Shown: one piece after another, positions 9,897 through 22,782 of the stretch | How the letters are laid out: each line of letters starts with the position of its first letter | Position numbering within the stretch: the first letter of the stretch is position 1 | From: Solenopsis invicta | Taxonomy: Eukaryota > Arthropoda > Insecta > Hymenoptera > Formicidae | DNA length: 64,000 nucleotides | Direction: 5' to 3' | Assembly (NCBI RefSeq): GCF_016802725.1 | Contig: NC_052668.1 | Span: 24,050,501 to 24,114,500, forward strand | Notes under the pieces: model-generated | Database searches by the model: none | What the model saw: the letters and a program-made list of their open reading frames with translations, nothing else | What the model was told of the DNA's origin: nothing | Translations under genes and position numbers: made by a program

Positions 9897-12800
9897 ATGG
9901 CTTCGACGGGTTAGTGATCATCGCGAGATTATTCTTTAATTTACGTTTTATAACTCATTCACCGTGCGGCGATCACAAAACTTATTACGGGACGTGAGAT
10001 CGTCCGTTTCTGTGCTTCACGTTATTCTTAGCCGCATTGACGAAATTTATTCTCACATTTCTCCTCGCGCTTGTCGACGTAGCCTCCTCCTTGCTTGTCG
10101 CCGTTGTTTACATGTGTCGCAAATGCTTCCCACGGATGTGCCTACGACGTTACTGATGGTCCTTTTTCTTATTTTCAGAATCTCTGGGGTGCGACACGCT
10201 CGACCTGAGCGGCCAGGGCCTCAAGAAGCTCAGCCGGTGCCCTTCGGACGCTGATATTAGCACGTTGATCATAGATGACAATGAGCTGCAACGACTTGAT
10301 AATCTGGATTCCTACCATAGAATTACGAAGGTAGTATGGATAGCCTCAAATGAAAATTATTATTAATTCATTCGTGCAATCGTGAAATTCTAGAGTGTAA
10401 CATAGTCCTTCTTGCTCTGTCTGTGCTTCGCTTATGTTTATTTCTACTAATGTAGATTAACTAAATGTAAATTATGTAATTATTGCAAAAAGATAAAGAC
10501 CAAGTTAAACACATTAAAGTTAGTCTAGGTAGTAGAAATGGATGTAAATTATCTTATTGATATTTTTGTACTTAACTCATAAGCACCTGCTTGAATTTTT
10601 TTACGTACCTATTTTTATTTTTCTTTATAAATAATTATAAACTGAGATATTACAAATATAAAACAATTTTCAAATAGAAATTTAAAATATTTTGTTACAT
10701 AATATATTTAATTAGTAAATTTATAGCATGTGCCTGGATCAGTTTAATATAGATGCTTACGAGTTAAAAAGATTAAAAATTGTAGATAATATAAAGTTCT
10801 TTTAATATAAAAAGACTATATAAAGTTTTAATTAAAAAAAAGATGGACGATGTAAAATTGCACTAATTTGTAGCATTATTAATTTGAAATTATTCATTTT
10901 GGGATGTGTAAGAATAGTTTGTCATTTTGAATTGCATGTGCACTCTATACTTCTATTGCTTTCAGCTTTCAATAATCAGAAACCAATTGCTACGGATGTA
11001 CGGTGTGTCAAAGTTACATAATCTTGTTACTCTCAATTTGGCAAATAATGGTATACTCACTATAGAAGGTATCAAGGACATGACTAATTTGCAAACTCTC
11101 TGTTTAGCGGGTAACAATATTAAGGTACGATATATACGAGTTATATACATGTTACGTTATATAAGATGTGATTGTACAATTGTAGCAATGTATTTATAAT
11201 ATTATTTAATGGTTTGTAGTCTATTGAACATTTACACACAAATACTAAATTGGAGCACCTGGATTTGTCTGAAAACAGCATCAGTCATATCTCAGATATA
11301 TCTTATCTGCGAAGTTTAAAGGTATATCATTATTTTCGTTCAATTTATACTTATTTTTAAATAAAATTGTTATGCTGCGATAATTAAATGCTTTTGGCTT
11401 TATTTGCAACTTATAATTGGTTGATATTTTGATAAATAACATTTTAGGAACTCTTTTTACATAACAATCGCATAATTACACTGCGTCAGTGTGAGCGTTA
11501 CTTGCCTACATCTCTGGAAACATTAACATTAGCAAATAACAACGTTACTGACTTGAACGAAATGTCACATTTGACTAATTTGAAAAATCTAGTGAATTTC
11601 TCGATTGCTAACAATCCGTGTGTCAGTATAACAGGTAATAGTATGTATCCTTTTTTTATAAATCACACTCGCGTTATTATTCCATCTAGAAATTAGAACA
11701 GATCTTGATGCAATTTTTAATATTAATTATAACTAAAGAATTTTATTGTTGCTGATATGGTATTATAGTATTCTATCTTTTTAATTGTTATAAATATTAA
11801 TTGCTGCCAATTTAAATATAGCTTTTATGATTACTAGATATAAGAAAATAGTTTACATTAACCGTAGCATTGTTACCATAGCATATTATTCTTAACAAAT
11901 AGTCTATAGTGGGTTTGACTATCGGCCTTTTGTTATTAATTGGTGTATGAGCTTAAAGTCAATTGACGGTTATGCGGTTGATCCTATTGAAAGGTGGGTT
12001 TTTTTCAAAAATACATTCTTTATATAAATATCTCTAAATATTGTATGAAAATTAATCCGTTGAATCTCGACGTAAGTAACTGATTGGCAAAAACTCACTG
12101 TACTTAGCTTGAAAGCAGAGTGGCTGTATTCTCAGGGACGAGGCAGACAATTTCGCGTTGGTGAACACGCCTTACTCGCTCAATACCTTGCGTCTGTCTG
12201 TCCGCTCTCGGGCGAGTCCCTAGAGAACGAGACGGACCGGAAACTTAGACTTATACTGAGCAAAGCTCAACATCACCAACAGCAGTTGAATCAGCAAGGC
12301 GATACCGGGAGCGTGCACAGCTTGAGTAGCGTGGCAATGAGTCCTTCCCCAGCTGCTAGACGTAGACTTAGTAATAACAGGACAAATTCTCCCAGACGAC
12401 CTAGTGAGTCCAAATCAATCCAACATATTTTTTTTACGTAGTTGCTATATCAAAGACTCTGGAATGAATTCTTTTTTCGGAAAGACTCCTAGAATTACAT
12501 AGGTTTACTCATAGTTGCGACAAGTGGACTAATAGTGATTTAGATTTGTCCAGTCATTAAATGTTCTTCAGTACATACACCTTAGTTATAATCTGTTTTC
12601 TCTAGTGCCAATGTTGACATACTATGAAGATAAATACTTACAATCACCAAAATTTTATGAAGCAAAATACTGTGTCTGCCATATTCCTTGCAAAGGTATC
12701 CAAGGTCATATTGAGGATTTATCATACATTGAATACAATCACATATGTAGTAGGAATGTGCAAAAATCTGAGGACAGCATTATCTTTCAAAATTTGTGCT

Positions 12801-12897
12801 AAATAAAATCTATATATTTTAATAAGCTACTTTTCAATTATTTAACAAATTAAATTGAACAAATAGGACATATATTTTATTTTTAATAATCGTTATA

Positions 12898-12946
<49 letters not shown>

Positions 12947-15470
12947 AAATATACTATTACATTAATATTAAGTGTGTATAAATATTTTTATATTATTTTG
13001 TCTATATATCTCACTCTTTTAACAATTATTTATAATATAATTGAAACATAACAAAATCATTTGATTTGGATTCTTGCATATTCTTATAGCTCTTTCATGC
13101 ATAGTACTTTCTAAACAATTGCTTCTTTAGGCTTATAGTGCAAACGACCATTGGCCAATGAAAGCAGTTAAAATATCTCAACACAGAGGCGCTATATTTA
13201 GAAGATTTCAGTAGCATATTAGCATAGGAGGATTTGAAAAAACTTTTACATGTCTTTATTTTAATAGTATTTAATTTAGATTAGTGGATTACAGATTGTT
13301 TGCATGCTTATTGCTAGCAGTGCTAGCATCAGAAATTTCCTAATATATAAATGAATTTTACAAATATGATACAATGTTTATTAAATAATAACGCGTTCAT
13401 TATAGCATCAAATAATATTTTGTTAGCTTCCTCGAGGAGCTCTGTGAAAGTGAAATCGCCAGATCGAATGGTATCCAGCTGTCATACTGATGCTATGGTT
13501 GCTTCGTGTCATGGTTTGTTGAGCGATGATCAAGAGACGACTCTGATGACCCAAAGCTTAGATCCTAATATGCTTTCTGGTACATTGAGCAACAAAATGT
13601 TAAATAATAGTTTGCCAAGCATGGAAGGTAAAGCAATTATGCATGTATAATTGATTGAATTAAATAAAATCAGATTATGATAAAAGAAATTTTATCTAGA
13701 AACAGCTTCGAGCCCTCTGCAAGCGGCTACAAAGTTACTACCGGTACCGGAATCTTTGATGAGTCCAGACTTTCGTCCACCGTCTGGCCTTTCTCGGATT
13801 TTACCAAAGACTCCTACATCAAGTAAATTAAACTCTCCTTGTCAAATTACAATTCCTAGTAAACCATCCATGGAAGGTGATGGAAAGGCGATTCCAATTA
13901 TAAACACCGTAAATCCAATGGCAAAATCAAATATAAGCTGTATAAAGGCAAACGCGCTTGTGAAAAGTAGCTCCGCAACAAATTGCAGCGTCATGAGACC
14001 GAATGTAGCGAAACCGATCGTGACACACGCTAACAGTAAATGTCCGCACAGCGTAAAAATCAACAATTACGTTCAGAGCAAAACTTTGTCCACGAAGAAG
14101 AGCACGAAGAGTCCCAATTTAGCCAGGAATATACAGCGACCAAAGAGCGCAAGTGAGAAACTTAAGAGCAACTTGAACAAGGATGAGAAAGACGCTGGAA
14201 TTCAGAGCAGCGACGAGGACAGTGAGGTTTGTCAAGCAAAATTGGATAGCATTCGACATAGGGCTATTCAGAGAAGACAAGAAGATAGTAACAAAGGTAA
14301 AATGCTTGAAATATTTTAAAATATTAGCTGCAAATATTAATAAACATCTATTTATAGATACATCTAATACTTTCTTTCAGATCAAGATCAAACAGAAAAG
14401 GCTGCTATTTGTATTCAAAGAATATGGAGAGGCTATCATACAAGGAATCTTAATAGAAAAGCCACTAGTATATTACAAACGATTGATATGATGAGAACGA
14501 ATAAATACATCCAGTAAGATTTCATCTCTTTCGTCTAATTTTATTTTATTGATAGTGTAAAATATACACATATAAAATAAATTTTACAGGAAATTATCGA
14601 CAGACATGGAAGCCACGAGAACCGCTCTCGAAAGTGAACACAAGTTACAGTTATTGCAGATGCAAGCTATCAATGCACTATGGAAGAAAGTGGTTAGTCT
14701 GCAACCGGGTGGCAGTCGAGAAAACGCATCAAGCGATATAGACAATACTCTACAGCCAAATGCGGATGTGGTCAGTAATCTCGCGCAAACGTGCAATCTG
14801 CTTCATACTCAGGTAAGTTTCCAGGACAAGCTTTTGCATTGTGTCAAAAGTTCAGTAAAGTTTTTTTCTAATATCATACTTTTTGTTTCTTTATCAGGTC
14901 CAACAGTTGCAAGATTCGATGACCGAGATAAAGCGTTGCATGTCTGGCATGAAGCCGAGGCCCACTCTCGTCGACAACGGCGTCGCCACTCAAACAGAGA
15001 TATCTGCCGTACATACACCGGCGGGCGAAGAAAATACGTTTCCTTATGGACGTCCTAATAGACCGCAAAGTTTGCCAATACATCAAACGATACACGAGGG
15101 AAACGAGAACAGGAGTTTTGCATCGAATCTGGTGGATAGCGTGCTGAAGAAAGTGTCACAATCTACTGACACGACGGATGACGAAGTCAATACAGATATC
15201 TTGAATTCAAACGAAAATCCTGAGGTGTTGAACTCGAACGAAAATCCCGAAGTGTTCAAGAATTGCGAAGAAATAATAGAACCCGACCTCAAGCAGGCGG
15301 TTGAGAATCAAACGGCGGAAGATTATGAAAATATAATTGAGAACGCAACAATGCATGGCGAGGTGTGCGAGGAAATGTTATGCAAAGAATTGCACAATTT
15401 GATCGAAACGGAAAATGGAGCAAACTGCGCAGATAGCGCGATTAACGGGGACGACAAAGAAATCTGCTAG
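9897..15470 (+). CDS. Cep97: Centrosomal protein CEP97 (LRR and IQ protein)
   Basis: CEP97 partners CP110 at centriole distal ends and limits centriole/cilium elongation. Exons are 9897-9909, 10179-10330, 10966-11124, 11220-11321, 11448-11634, 11903-11993, 12108-12403, 13427-13627, 13700-14296, 14381-14513, 14590-14812 and 14898-15470. All junctions are GT-AG and the total, 2727 nt, is an exact reading frame of 908 aa. Residues up to about 235 form SDS22-type leucine-rich repeats (LVTLNLANNGILTIEG, LEHLDLSENSISHI, LETLTLANNNVTDLNE) with an LRR cap (FDYRPFVINWCMSLKSIDGY). The diagnostic SLKAEWLYSQGRGR block follows in exon 7. A Ser/Pro/Lys-rich disordered region spans exons 7-9. Exon 10 carries an IQ calmodulin-binding motif (AICIQRIWRGYHTR), and exons 11-12 a coiled coil and acidic tail. 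The tiny first exon (13 nt) is supported only by ATG, donor and phase. Confidence 0.92.
12606..12802 (+). other. Possible alternative terminal exon of CEP97
   Basis: After a pyrimidine-rich acceptor (TTTTCTCTAG at 12596-12605), an open frame of about 65 codons continues in the phase left by CEP97 exon 7 (one base, A) and ends with TAA at 12800-12802. It reads as tyrosine- and cysteine-rich sequence (LTYYEDKYLQSPKFYEAKY) with no similarity I recognise. It would truncate CEP97 after the LRR region. It could equally be chance open frame within intron 7. Confidence 0.2.
12899..12946. repeat. (AT)n(GT)n microsatellite
   Basis: An AT run followed directly by a GT run in CEP97 intron 7. Simple-sequence repeat; no other role visible. 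Confidence 0.95.
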
Positions 15471-17979
15471 ATTTGACTTTGTCGAATTCTGCACCTATAT
15501 GCCTTGTGAGTAACGCAGTCACGGTAATATGATACGTGCGAAGAGAAGAAAAGCGAACGTCTAAAACAAAATGCTCATTGTAAATAACAAAAGGTAATTC
15601 TACTCGTAACGATATTATAAAATGAGATTTAATTTTAATTATCAACCGTTTTATTACAAAAAGAGATACTTCGATCGTGAACAACAAGCTGCCATTTTGA
15701 ATGAAGTATCTATGTAATTTAAGTAAAACACAGATTGATAAGAACAACGCAATAGAAATGATAGGGGAGAAATTCTTTCAATGACTATAAAATGTTCATC
15801 AGAGCTTATGCAACTTTTGTTTAGATTATAAAGTACATTTTGTGAAACATTCGTATTATATATTTGTGTATTATCATAAGAAATTTCAGAAGTTTTCCGT
15901 CCGCTTATTGACGGTAGTACATGTAATCATATAAAGCATACAGTATATTTTACCAGATATTGTGGAGAATCCACAAACATTCCACTTACTTTACTTGTAT
16001 AACTATCTTACCTCAATAGAATAATTTCACATTATTTCAGGAAATTATATTCAACATTTGGGGAAAAATTAGTTTTTTTTATTTTATTTTATTAAAAAAA
16101 ACTGCACCAAATATATATTTATCATCAAATAGGGTATATGTTTATTAGCTTTTAGCTCTTTCACATCAAATTGTGTATTTATTTATTTATCTGTTTATGC
16201 ACAGCTTACTTTTAATATACAGTAGACATATTGAAGTATTGAGAAAGAATAACAGAAATTTGATTGAATCTAGTCAATATAAAGTAGCTTTTACATTTAA
16301 ATATATTGTAGATATTTCAGAATTGTTGTATAGATATTACGTTTTGAAATAAACATGACAAAACATTATTTGAATCTATTACGTCGTTAAACAACACGAT
16401 TAAAGTCATGAAAATGTAATTGTAAACTATTAGTTCCGTGTGATTATTGATACTTATGCGCGACAAATAATTGTTGATTAAACAACTTGATATTCTGCGA
16501 ATATTATTATTACGCACACGCGAGCTTAATAAATTAAAAATATATCAGCCGTATTATTCTATATACAATAGAATCTCCGTATTTTTATTCTCAATCACTT
16601 TTCCCCTTGCACTGCATATGCTGTTTAAAATTTGCTATGTAATCACGCATGCATAAAATTAAAATGCTGTACGCATAATTCTACTCAATTTGGAATTAGA
16701 ATGAAGAAACGGAGATACGACTGATAAAATCTTGCTCGTTTTAAGGTGCTCTCAAAAATGTATCTTATTGTTTGTTAGTAGGACAATTTGTTTCAATGTA
16801 GAGCATAAGCTAAATACGATATTTTGTACTCTCTCAAAATAAGTTATTCAATCTCTTATGCTTTACAATATTGCGAATCATTGAAATTCAAATTCACAAC
16901 TTCCATATGCTCTAGTTTTTCCAAATAATTTTTCACGGAAAATTTTTAGTCAGATTTAATTAGTTCTATCTTTTGTAAAAAAAAAAATATTCTAATAGCT
17001 TTGACGATATTAAGGACTGAGTTTTCAATATAGTAAAAGAACACAATTTGACAAAAATTATTAAAAAATTTATGTAATCTCAAAATTGGTACAGATTTTA
17101 AAATATAATTTTTCCATATATTTCTATATTAAAATTTTTATCAATAATAGATCTAAATGAAAATTTAGTTATATACAAAGTTAATATTTTTGAAGTATGT
17201 GTCAAAAAATTTTGTTTTATGAAAGTATAACAATGTAGACGGATGTGCTTAGCTTAAATTTATATTTTTGTGATTTTTCGAAATATACATATATGACCAA
17301 AATAATTTCCTAAAGTGATAACGGAGTTGAATAGGTTAACTTGTGAAATAAAGATATAAAAACGTAATTAAAATATTGTTTTTATTTCATATTCCCTAAT
17401 TTATAAATTATACACAAAGTATATTCCGTCCTCTCTTTTTCTTATGATTATACATTATTTACATTACATTTCAAAGTTATATCTAATTGTTTTAAAAAAA
17501 TGTATGCACAGCCAAAGTTACAAACATATATTATTGCCTGAATATTAAGCATTTGAGATATTTTTTCGATTATTTTAATAAAAAAATATATAATAAACAG
17601 ACAATATCTTCATAAAGCTATTAATAATAAGTACTATAACACATGTGTATATTGTATGACACATTGAATATTGATTTCAACATTGATTGAAATAATTGAC
17701 TGAAACTGACACATTGATTTATGTAAAAGTAAAAAAAAAGTAAAATGATTTAATAAAAATTCATTCATTTCTTTTCCACATAGCTCTTCTGCATTAATAA
17801 AAATGAATTGGTTTTTCTGATCAATTTTATATTACATCTCCATCAGAATTTCAAGAAATGATATATTCACTGAATTTTTTCATCCAATGGTGGAATTCGA
17901 TGATGGATTTTAATGTCTAAAAAATAAAAATTTGTAAAAATGTAAAAATTTACATTAAAATCATAAATAAAAAGTATAT
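15471..17979. other. AT-rich region between convergent CEP97 and PPID
   Basis: It holds the CEP97 3' UTR and intergenic DNA, then the PPID 3' side. A plus-strand AATAAA near 16347 could end CEP97 transcripts. Open frames here are short and AT-driven. Several T- and A-runs occur (for example 16073-16100 and 16977-16988). No gene or structured RNA was seen. Confidence 0.55.
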
Positions 17980-20265
17980 TCAGTGGAACATTTTCCGATA
18001 CGCTGTTTTTTCCAATTTTAAATAACAATTTTCCATCTTTTTTACTTTTTTTATTTCATTCAGAATAGCCTTGTCAGGACATAGTTCAAACAGCCGAGAA
18101 AAATCTTTTAATCCTAATTTATATTCATTCAAGGATGTGTAGGCTTGTCCTCTTCGAAATAACGCTTTTTTCAAAATAACTGTGTTTGTATTATCCGTTT
18201 CCAAAACCTGAATAAAATGAATGTACTAAGACAACAGTATAAATACTTCTGATTTTCTCATAAAACATTCACTTACCTCGTTACAAAGATCTATAGTTTT
18301 ATTATATTTTTCCTGCTTTAAATGTACAGCAGCTAAATTAAGTAACAAAATTGATTTAAGATCCGTTAGCGAGGCATAAAATGTATCTGACATGTTTTGC
18401 TGTTTGCTCATCCAGACATAATACCGTAATGCCTTCTTATACTTTCTACCGGCATCCACAAAGTTCTGCTTTGCAAAATAATCATTTCCAGAATCTTTTA
18501 TGTTCTTTATTACACTTTCCATGAATTTGTGCTAAAAATATGAATATAGATCCAAATTAATAATTTTCCAATAATAACAAAGCCCAGTTAATAATTTTTA
18601 ATAACAATTTACTGTGAGCTTGCCGTCGTGCAAAATGTAATTCCAATCTTCTGGAAAAGGGGTATAAACGTCTTCGGTTCCGTCATTCTCCTGCAATTGC
18701 CAAGTCTCGCCTTTCTTGAATTCTCCACAATCCACTATACATATTTGCTAAACAAATCAAATTATGAAGTTAAACTATTATCTATAGATGTTCTCTTTGT
18801 GATTTAAGAGCCTTACCTCAACTGGAACATCATCCTTTTCAGTTTTTACTTTACTCATCTCTAACACTGTACCCATGCCTGCTACAACCTTTCCAAATAC
18901 TACATTAAGGTTGTCCAGATGCGGACTTGATTCAAGGATGATGATAAATTGAGAATTGTTGGTATGCGGCCTCCCCTCATTCACCATGCTAAGTAGCCCA
19001 GCGGACTCATGTTTCAACGTGAAGTTCTCGTCCTCAAAGAAAGGACCATAAATACTCTCCCCACTGGTGCCATTGAAATTGACAATATCGCCACCCTGGA
19101 TCTTGAAGTGTGAAATGACTGCAACAATATAATATAATATTATATAATTGTAGCAATATAACATGTGTGATAAATAATTCACTTAGTAAATTAAATTCTA
19201 ATGCTATCTTCAGAAGAAAATTGATATATGATTTACATTTGTAATAGTTTGCTAAAGAAGAGTTTTTCCAATTCATTGATTGATCAATCGCATTATGTGC
19301 AAATGCTACTTTGCTCTATAGAAGTTATATTTGTACATAATACAGCTTTTGATGAATTAAAAAACTTGCCTAAGATAAATAAATTTTTATATGTATATGA
19401 TAGTCAATTATCATAAAGTTAAATTCTAATTCTATTTCTTAAAAAATAATCTCTATATCACCAAAAACACTAAGACTGTATTCAAAAACATTTGAGTGCT
19501 CCCATACATCATTTTATCTTTGTATTAGTGAAGACACTCTGAACACTGGTGAGGTTTCAGAACTCAGCCTAGACTGAAGAGAAACAAAAAAAAGATGAAC
19601 TGTGAAAAAAGTTGTGTGCTAAAAAAACAGCTACTAGCTGCTGAGAAATTGAATATGACAGTCAACTATCATAATGAGTCGAACTCTAATTCTCTTCATC
19701 TTCGAAAGAATTCTGACCCTATTTGACTCCAAAGAACTAAAGAATTGATCCATATTCCAGAGGACAAGATCCAGAAATGCTGTCGTGACCCAGCCTTTTA
19801 ATCAGAACTGTTATAACTCCATAAATTAGAAGTACTCTCCCCTCCCCCCTCAAAAAAAAGGAAAAATTAATAAGAGCAATAATAAAGCTAGATAAAAAGT
19901 GACTATACAGAATTGCTCGACGAAGAATCAAACACTAAGAATCAGCGCACCTTTGTGAAAGATAGTTCCCTTATAGTGTAACTTCCTAGCCTTTGATCCT
20001 GCGCCCCTCTCGCCGGTGCACAGCGCGCGGAAATTCTCCGCGGTACGCGGCACGATGTCCTTGAAGAGCTCTATGACGATTTTTCCAACTGGAAAACAAT
20101 GCAAGATTATATCATGAATTTCAAGCCGGCGCTTGCACCGGGAGGCGATTACACATAACCTCGCGCAAAACTACCTTTTTCAGGTCCGATCACGACATCC
20201 AGGAAAACTACGGGATTGTCCTCGTTAGTGAGTGGACTTTTCTTCTCTGCCGAGAGCGGCTTCAT
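17980..20265 (-). CDS. PPID: Cyclophilin 40 / peptidyl-prolyl isomerase D
   Basis: HSP90 co-chaperone with an N-terminal cyclophilin domain and C-terminal TPRs. Exons are 20265-20175, 20088-19951, 19118-18817, 18747-18613, 18531-18277 and 18207-17980, giving 382 aa, close to the usual 370. The cyclophilin domain (about 18-190) contains [17 protein letters not shown], the Cyp40-type insert [39 protein letters not shown] and TNNSQF. Family linker signature [14 protein letters not shown] follows. Exons 5-6 encode TPRs starting [14 protein letters not shown], then [19 protein letters not shown] and [17 protein letters not shown]. The Lys/Asn/Asn/Lys/Arg carboxylate-clamp pattern for binding the HSP90 MEEVD tail is kept. 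The catalytic site is altered: Lys76, Ile135 and His143 replace cyclophilin A Arg55, Phe113 and Trp121. Human Cyp40 also has His at the last. Confidence 0.94.
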
Positions 20266-21230
20266 ATTTCTTTCTCGGTGCGAGACACGTAGATTAAACT
20301 TTTATCTCGCGAACTCGATGTACGCGACGTGCACGTAAATGCGCCATTCACGAGATCTACTCTTGTGTCTTGAGCCACTTGACACATACCTGCTCTCGAA
20401 CATATATGTTAATCGTTTCAAATGATTTTGGAAAGAATACATTGATATGCAGATGCAATTGAACAAGTCTGGAGTACGATTGCAACAAATTAAAATAGTA
20501 TTTGAATGATGTAAGAATATTCGAGAATTATACAGTGGTTCATTATATACTTTTATTTGCGTTTTACTTATTATACGAGAGGCATCATTGTCTTCGACAA
20601 TTGAACGTCCATCAAAGATAGTTAATAATTGAGACAGCTAGCTTGCGTCACCGACTAAGCTGACAATAAAAAATTTTTGATATAATCAAAATTGTGGAGA
20701 ATTTTCAATATAATCACACACACAGACAAAATTTCTTTCACACGTTTAATAATAAGTTATACCACGCAAAAGTATGCTGGACCAGATAAATACAAAACCG
20801 AGATAAAAATATATACTTTCCAAGAGCAATGATTAAAGCTAAAATTATTTATGTTCCCATAAATGTCTTGAGTCAACTAATTATTATGAGATCACTGCGA
20901 ACGTTTGGTAATTCATTGACGATGTTTGTCAACAACATGATCGTCCATATGATTCACATGTATTCGTATCTATTTAAATCGTGAATTATACTGATTATTT
21001 CTAAAGTCGCACGTTATAAGAAATATAAAGTCCTGATAACTTTTATACTCTTCTTCTTTTTTTCTGCTTATTATTTTCGAATAAAACGCAGAAAAGCGCC
21101 ACCATATTATATAGTCTTCAATTATTTTAAGCAAATAATTAAAAAATATTATATTCATGTGGAGTATTTATAAATACTTTAGTTTAAATGTTTAATTTAT
21201 AAAAAAAATGTATTTGCATTTTAAAAAGAA
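20266..21230. other. PPID 5' flank and AT-rich spacer
   Basis: The first 100 bases or so after the PPID start codon are GC-richer (with GCGACGTGCACG) and probably hold its minus-strand promoter and 5' UTR. The rest is AT-rich and without a recognisable gene up to the tRNA terminator. Confidence 0.5.
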
Positions 21231-21237
21231 AAAAAAA
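21231..21237 (-). terminator. Pol III terminator of tRNA-Gln
   Basis: A run of seven A on the plus strand is TTTTTTT on the minus strand, directly after the tRNA 3' end. That is a standard RNA polymerase III stop. Confidence 0.85.
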
Positions 21238-21238
21238 T

Positions 21239-21310
21239 AGGTCCCACCGAGATTTGAACTCGGATCGCTGGATTCAGAGTCCAGAGTGCTAACCATTACA
21301 CCATGGGACC
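21239..21310 (-). tRNA. tRNA-Gln (anticodon CTG)
   Basis: The minus strand folds as a complete 72-nt tRNA. The acceptor is GGTCCCA pairing with TGGGACC, followed by discriminator T. The D arm contains TGGTGTAATGGTTAGCAC (A box), the anticodon stem TGGA/TCCA has loop with CTG, and the T arm is CGAGTTCAAATCTCGG (B box). There is no intron, and CCA is not encoded, as expected. The sequence is close to standard animal tRNA-Gln. Downstream is a T7 terminator. Confidence 0.97.
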
Positions 21311-22087
21311 TCTTGTATGATACTGTAGTAGACAGCACATATTTTACTTACAAGGTGGCGAAAAAGCCCACTCGGAGTAGATTCAAATCTTATTTAGCAA
21401 AGATTCGAATTGTGTAAATAAATAATATAATCAAGATTTACGTTTATACATAAATGTAAATAATCCAGATTATATGCATACAATCTGTAAACAATGTAAA
21501 GTATGTAAAATTACTATAAATTGGATAATACAAAGCACAGAAAAAAGTAATTTATAAATTTTAAAATTCTTAATATATAATTTTAATATATTAATAATAA
21601 AAATATATATTATTAAAAATTAAAAGTTAAAGAAAATGATATATCAATTTTCATTATATTACATATCAGGTTTCAATTTTCTATGATCCATAGTTTACAG
21701 ATTATTTTGTTTTTTTAAATGTGTATAATTTCATTAATGTCTTTCTATTCTTATACATAAAAAAATATTTAAAAAAATAAAGTTTAAAAATTTCAAAGTA
21801 AAAATTATAAGTATCAGAATAATAATAAACAGCAGGAGTTATGCATTAAAATTTTAAGAATTTTCCAAAGTTCCAAAAACAGAGATACCAAAGGAAAGAG
21901 GGGAAGGGGGAGAGAATATAAAATTTTGAATATCTATCTCTCCATCTTACTATTATAATAAGTATAACAATGCATTTTTCACAGAATAACGTGTAATCGC
22001 ATATCGCTTTATATAATAAATTTTAATACATATACGTATATTTATTTTTTATTTATTCTCAGAATTCTTACTCGATAAGAATTCTCG

Positions 22088-22125
<38 letters not shown>

Positions 22126-22782
22126 AAATTATAATGCTATATAAACAAGCAAGATATTAATACACTTATCATATTTAATAAGTAGTCAATTTCTAGAAGC
22201 TTTTCTAATGCTAAAATGTATATATTATACTATTAGAAAACTTTTGTTCATCATTTATTCGGAAATAATAACGAATCGTACATTTCGTCTCTTCACGCGA
22301 TTCATTTTGACTTGTCAACTTTGCACAAATTGCAATTTGACATGCGCTCCGTGACACATTTATGTTCTTCAGCAATCTGCATTCAAATGAACAATGCTTG
22401 AAATGAATAAGCTCATTGACTTAAAGCATTGTTCTTATTATTTTGAGCAATAAAAATGTACATTCCTTTATCTCCAGCTTATCGTGTATAACATCACATA
22501 AAATAATATTTGTATGTCTCGTATATTTGTGTATATGCGAAAAACGAGTTGATTCTTTTTTTATTTAATTTAATTTTGTTTTCCACAGCGAATTTGGCAA
22601 ATTTTAAATAATTTCCTTGTTTCCGTTCTATGTAAATATGATTGACATATATTACGATCTACACGATACTCTCCCTTAAGAAAGTCGATTATATATTATA
22701 CAAATACGACCCCACATAGAAATGCTGTTTGCTCTAAAGCCAAGTTAAATAAAGAAAAAAAAAGTGCAGATTTAATGATTTT
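21311..22782. other. AT-rich spacer and Ndfip 3' UTR side
   Basis: No gene seen. It contains an (AT)n microsatellite at 22089-22121, a short hairpin at 22389-22434 (perfect 11-bp stem GAACAATGCTT, extending imperfectly to about 20 bp) and a minus-strand AATAAA (read at 22560-22565) about 220 nt past the Ndfip stop. Confidence 0.55.
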
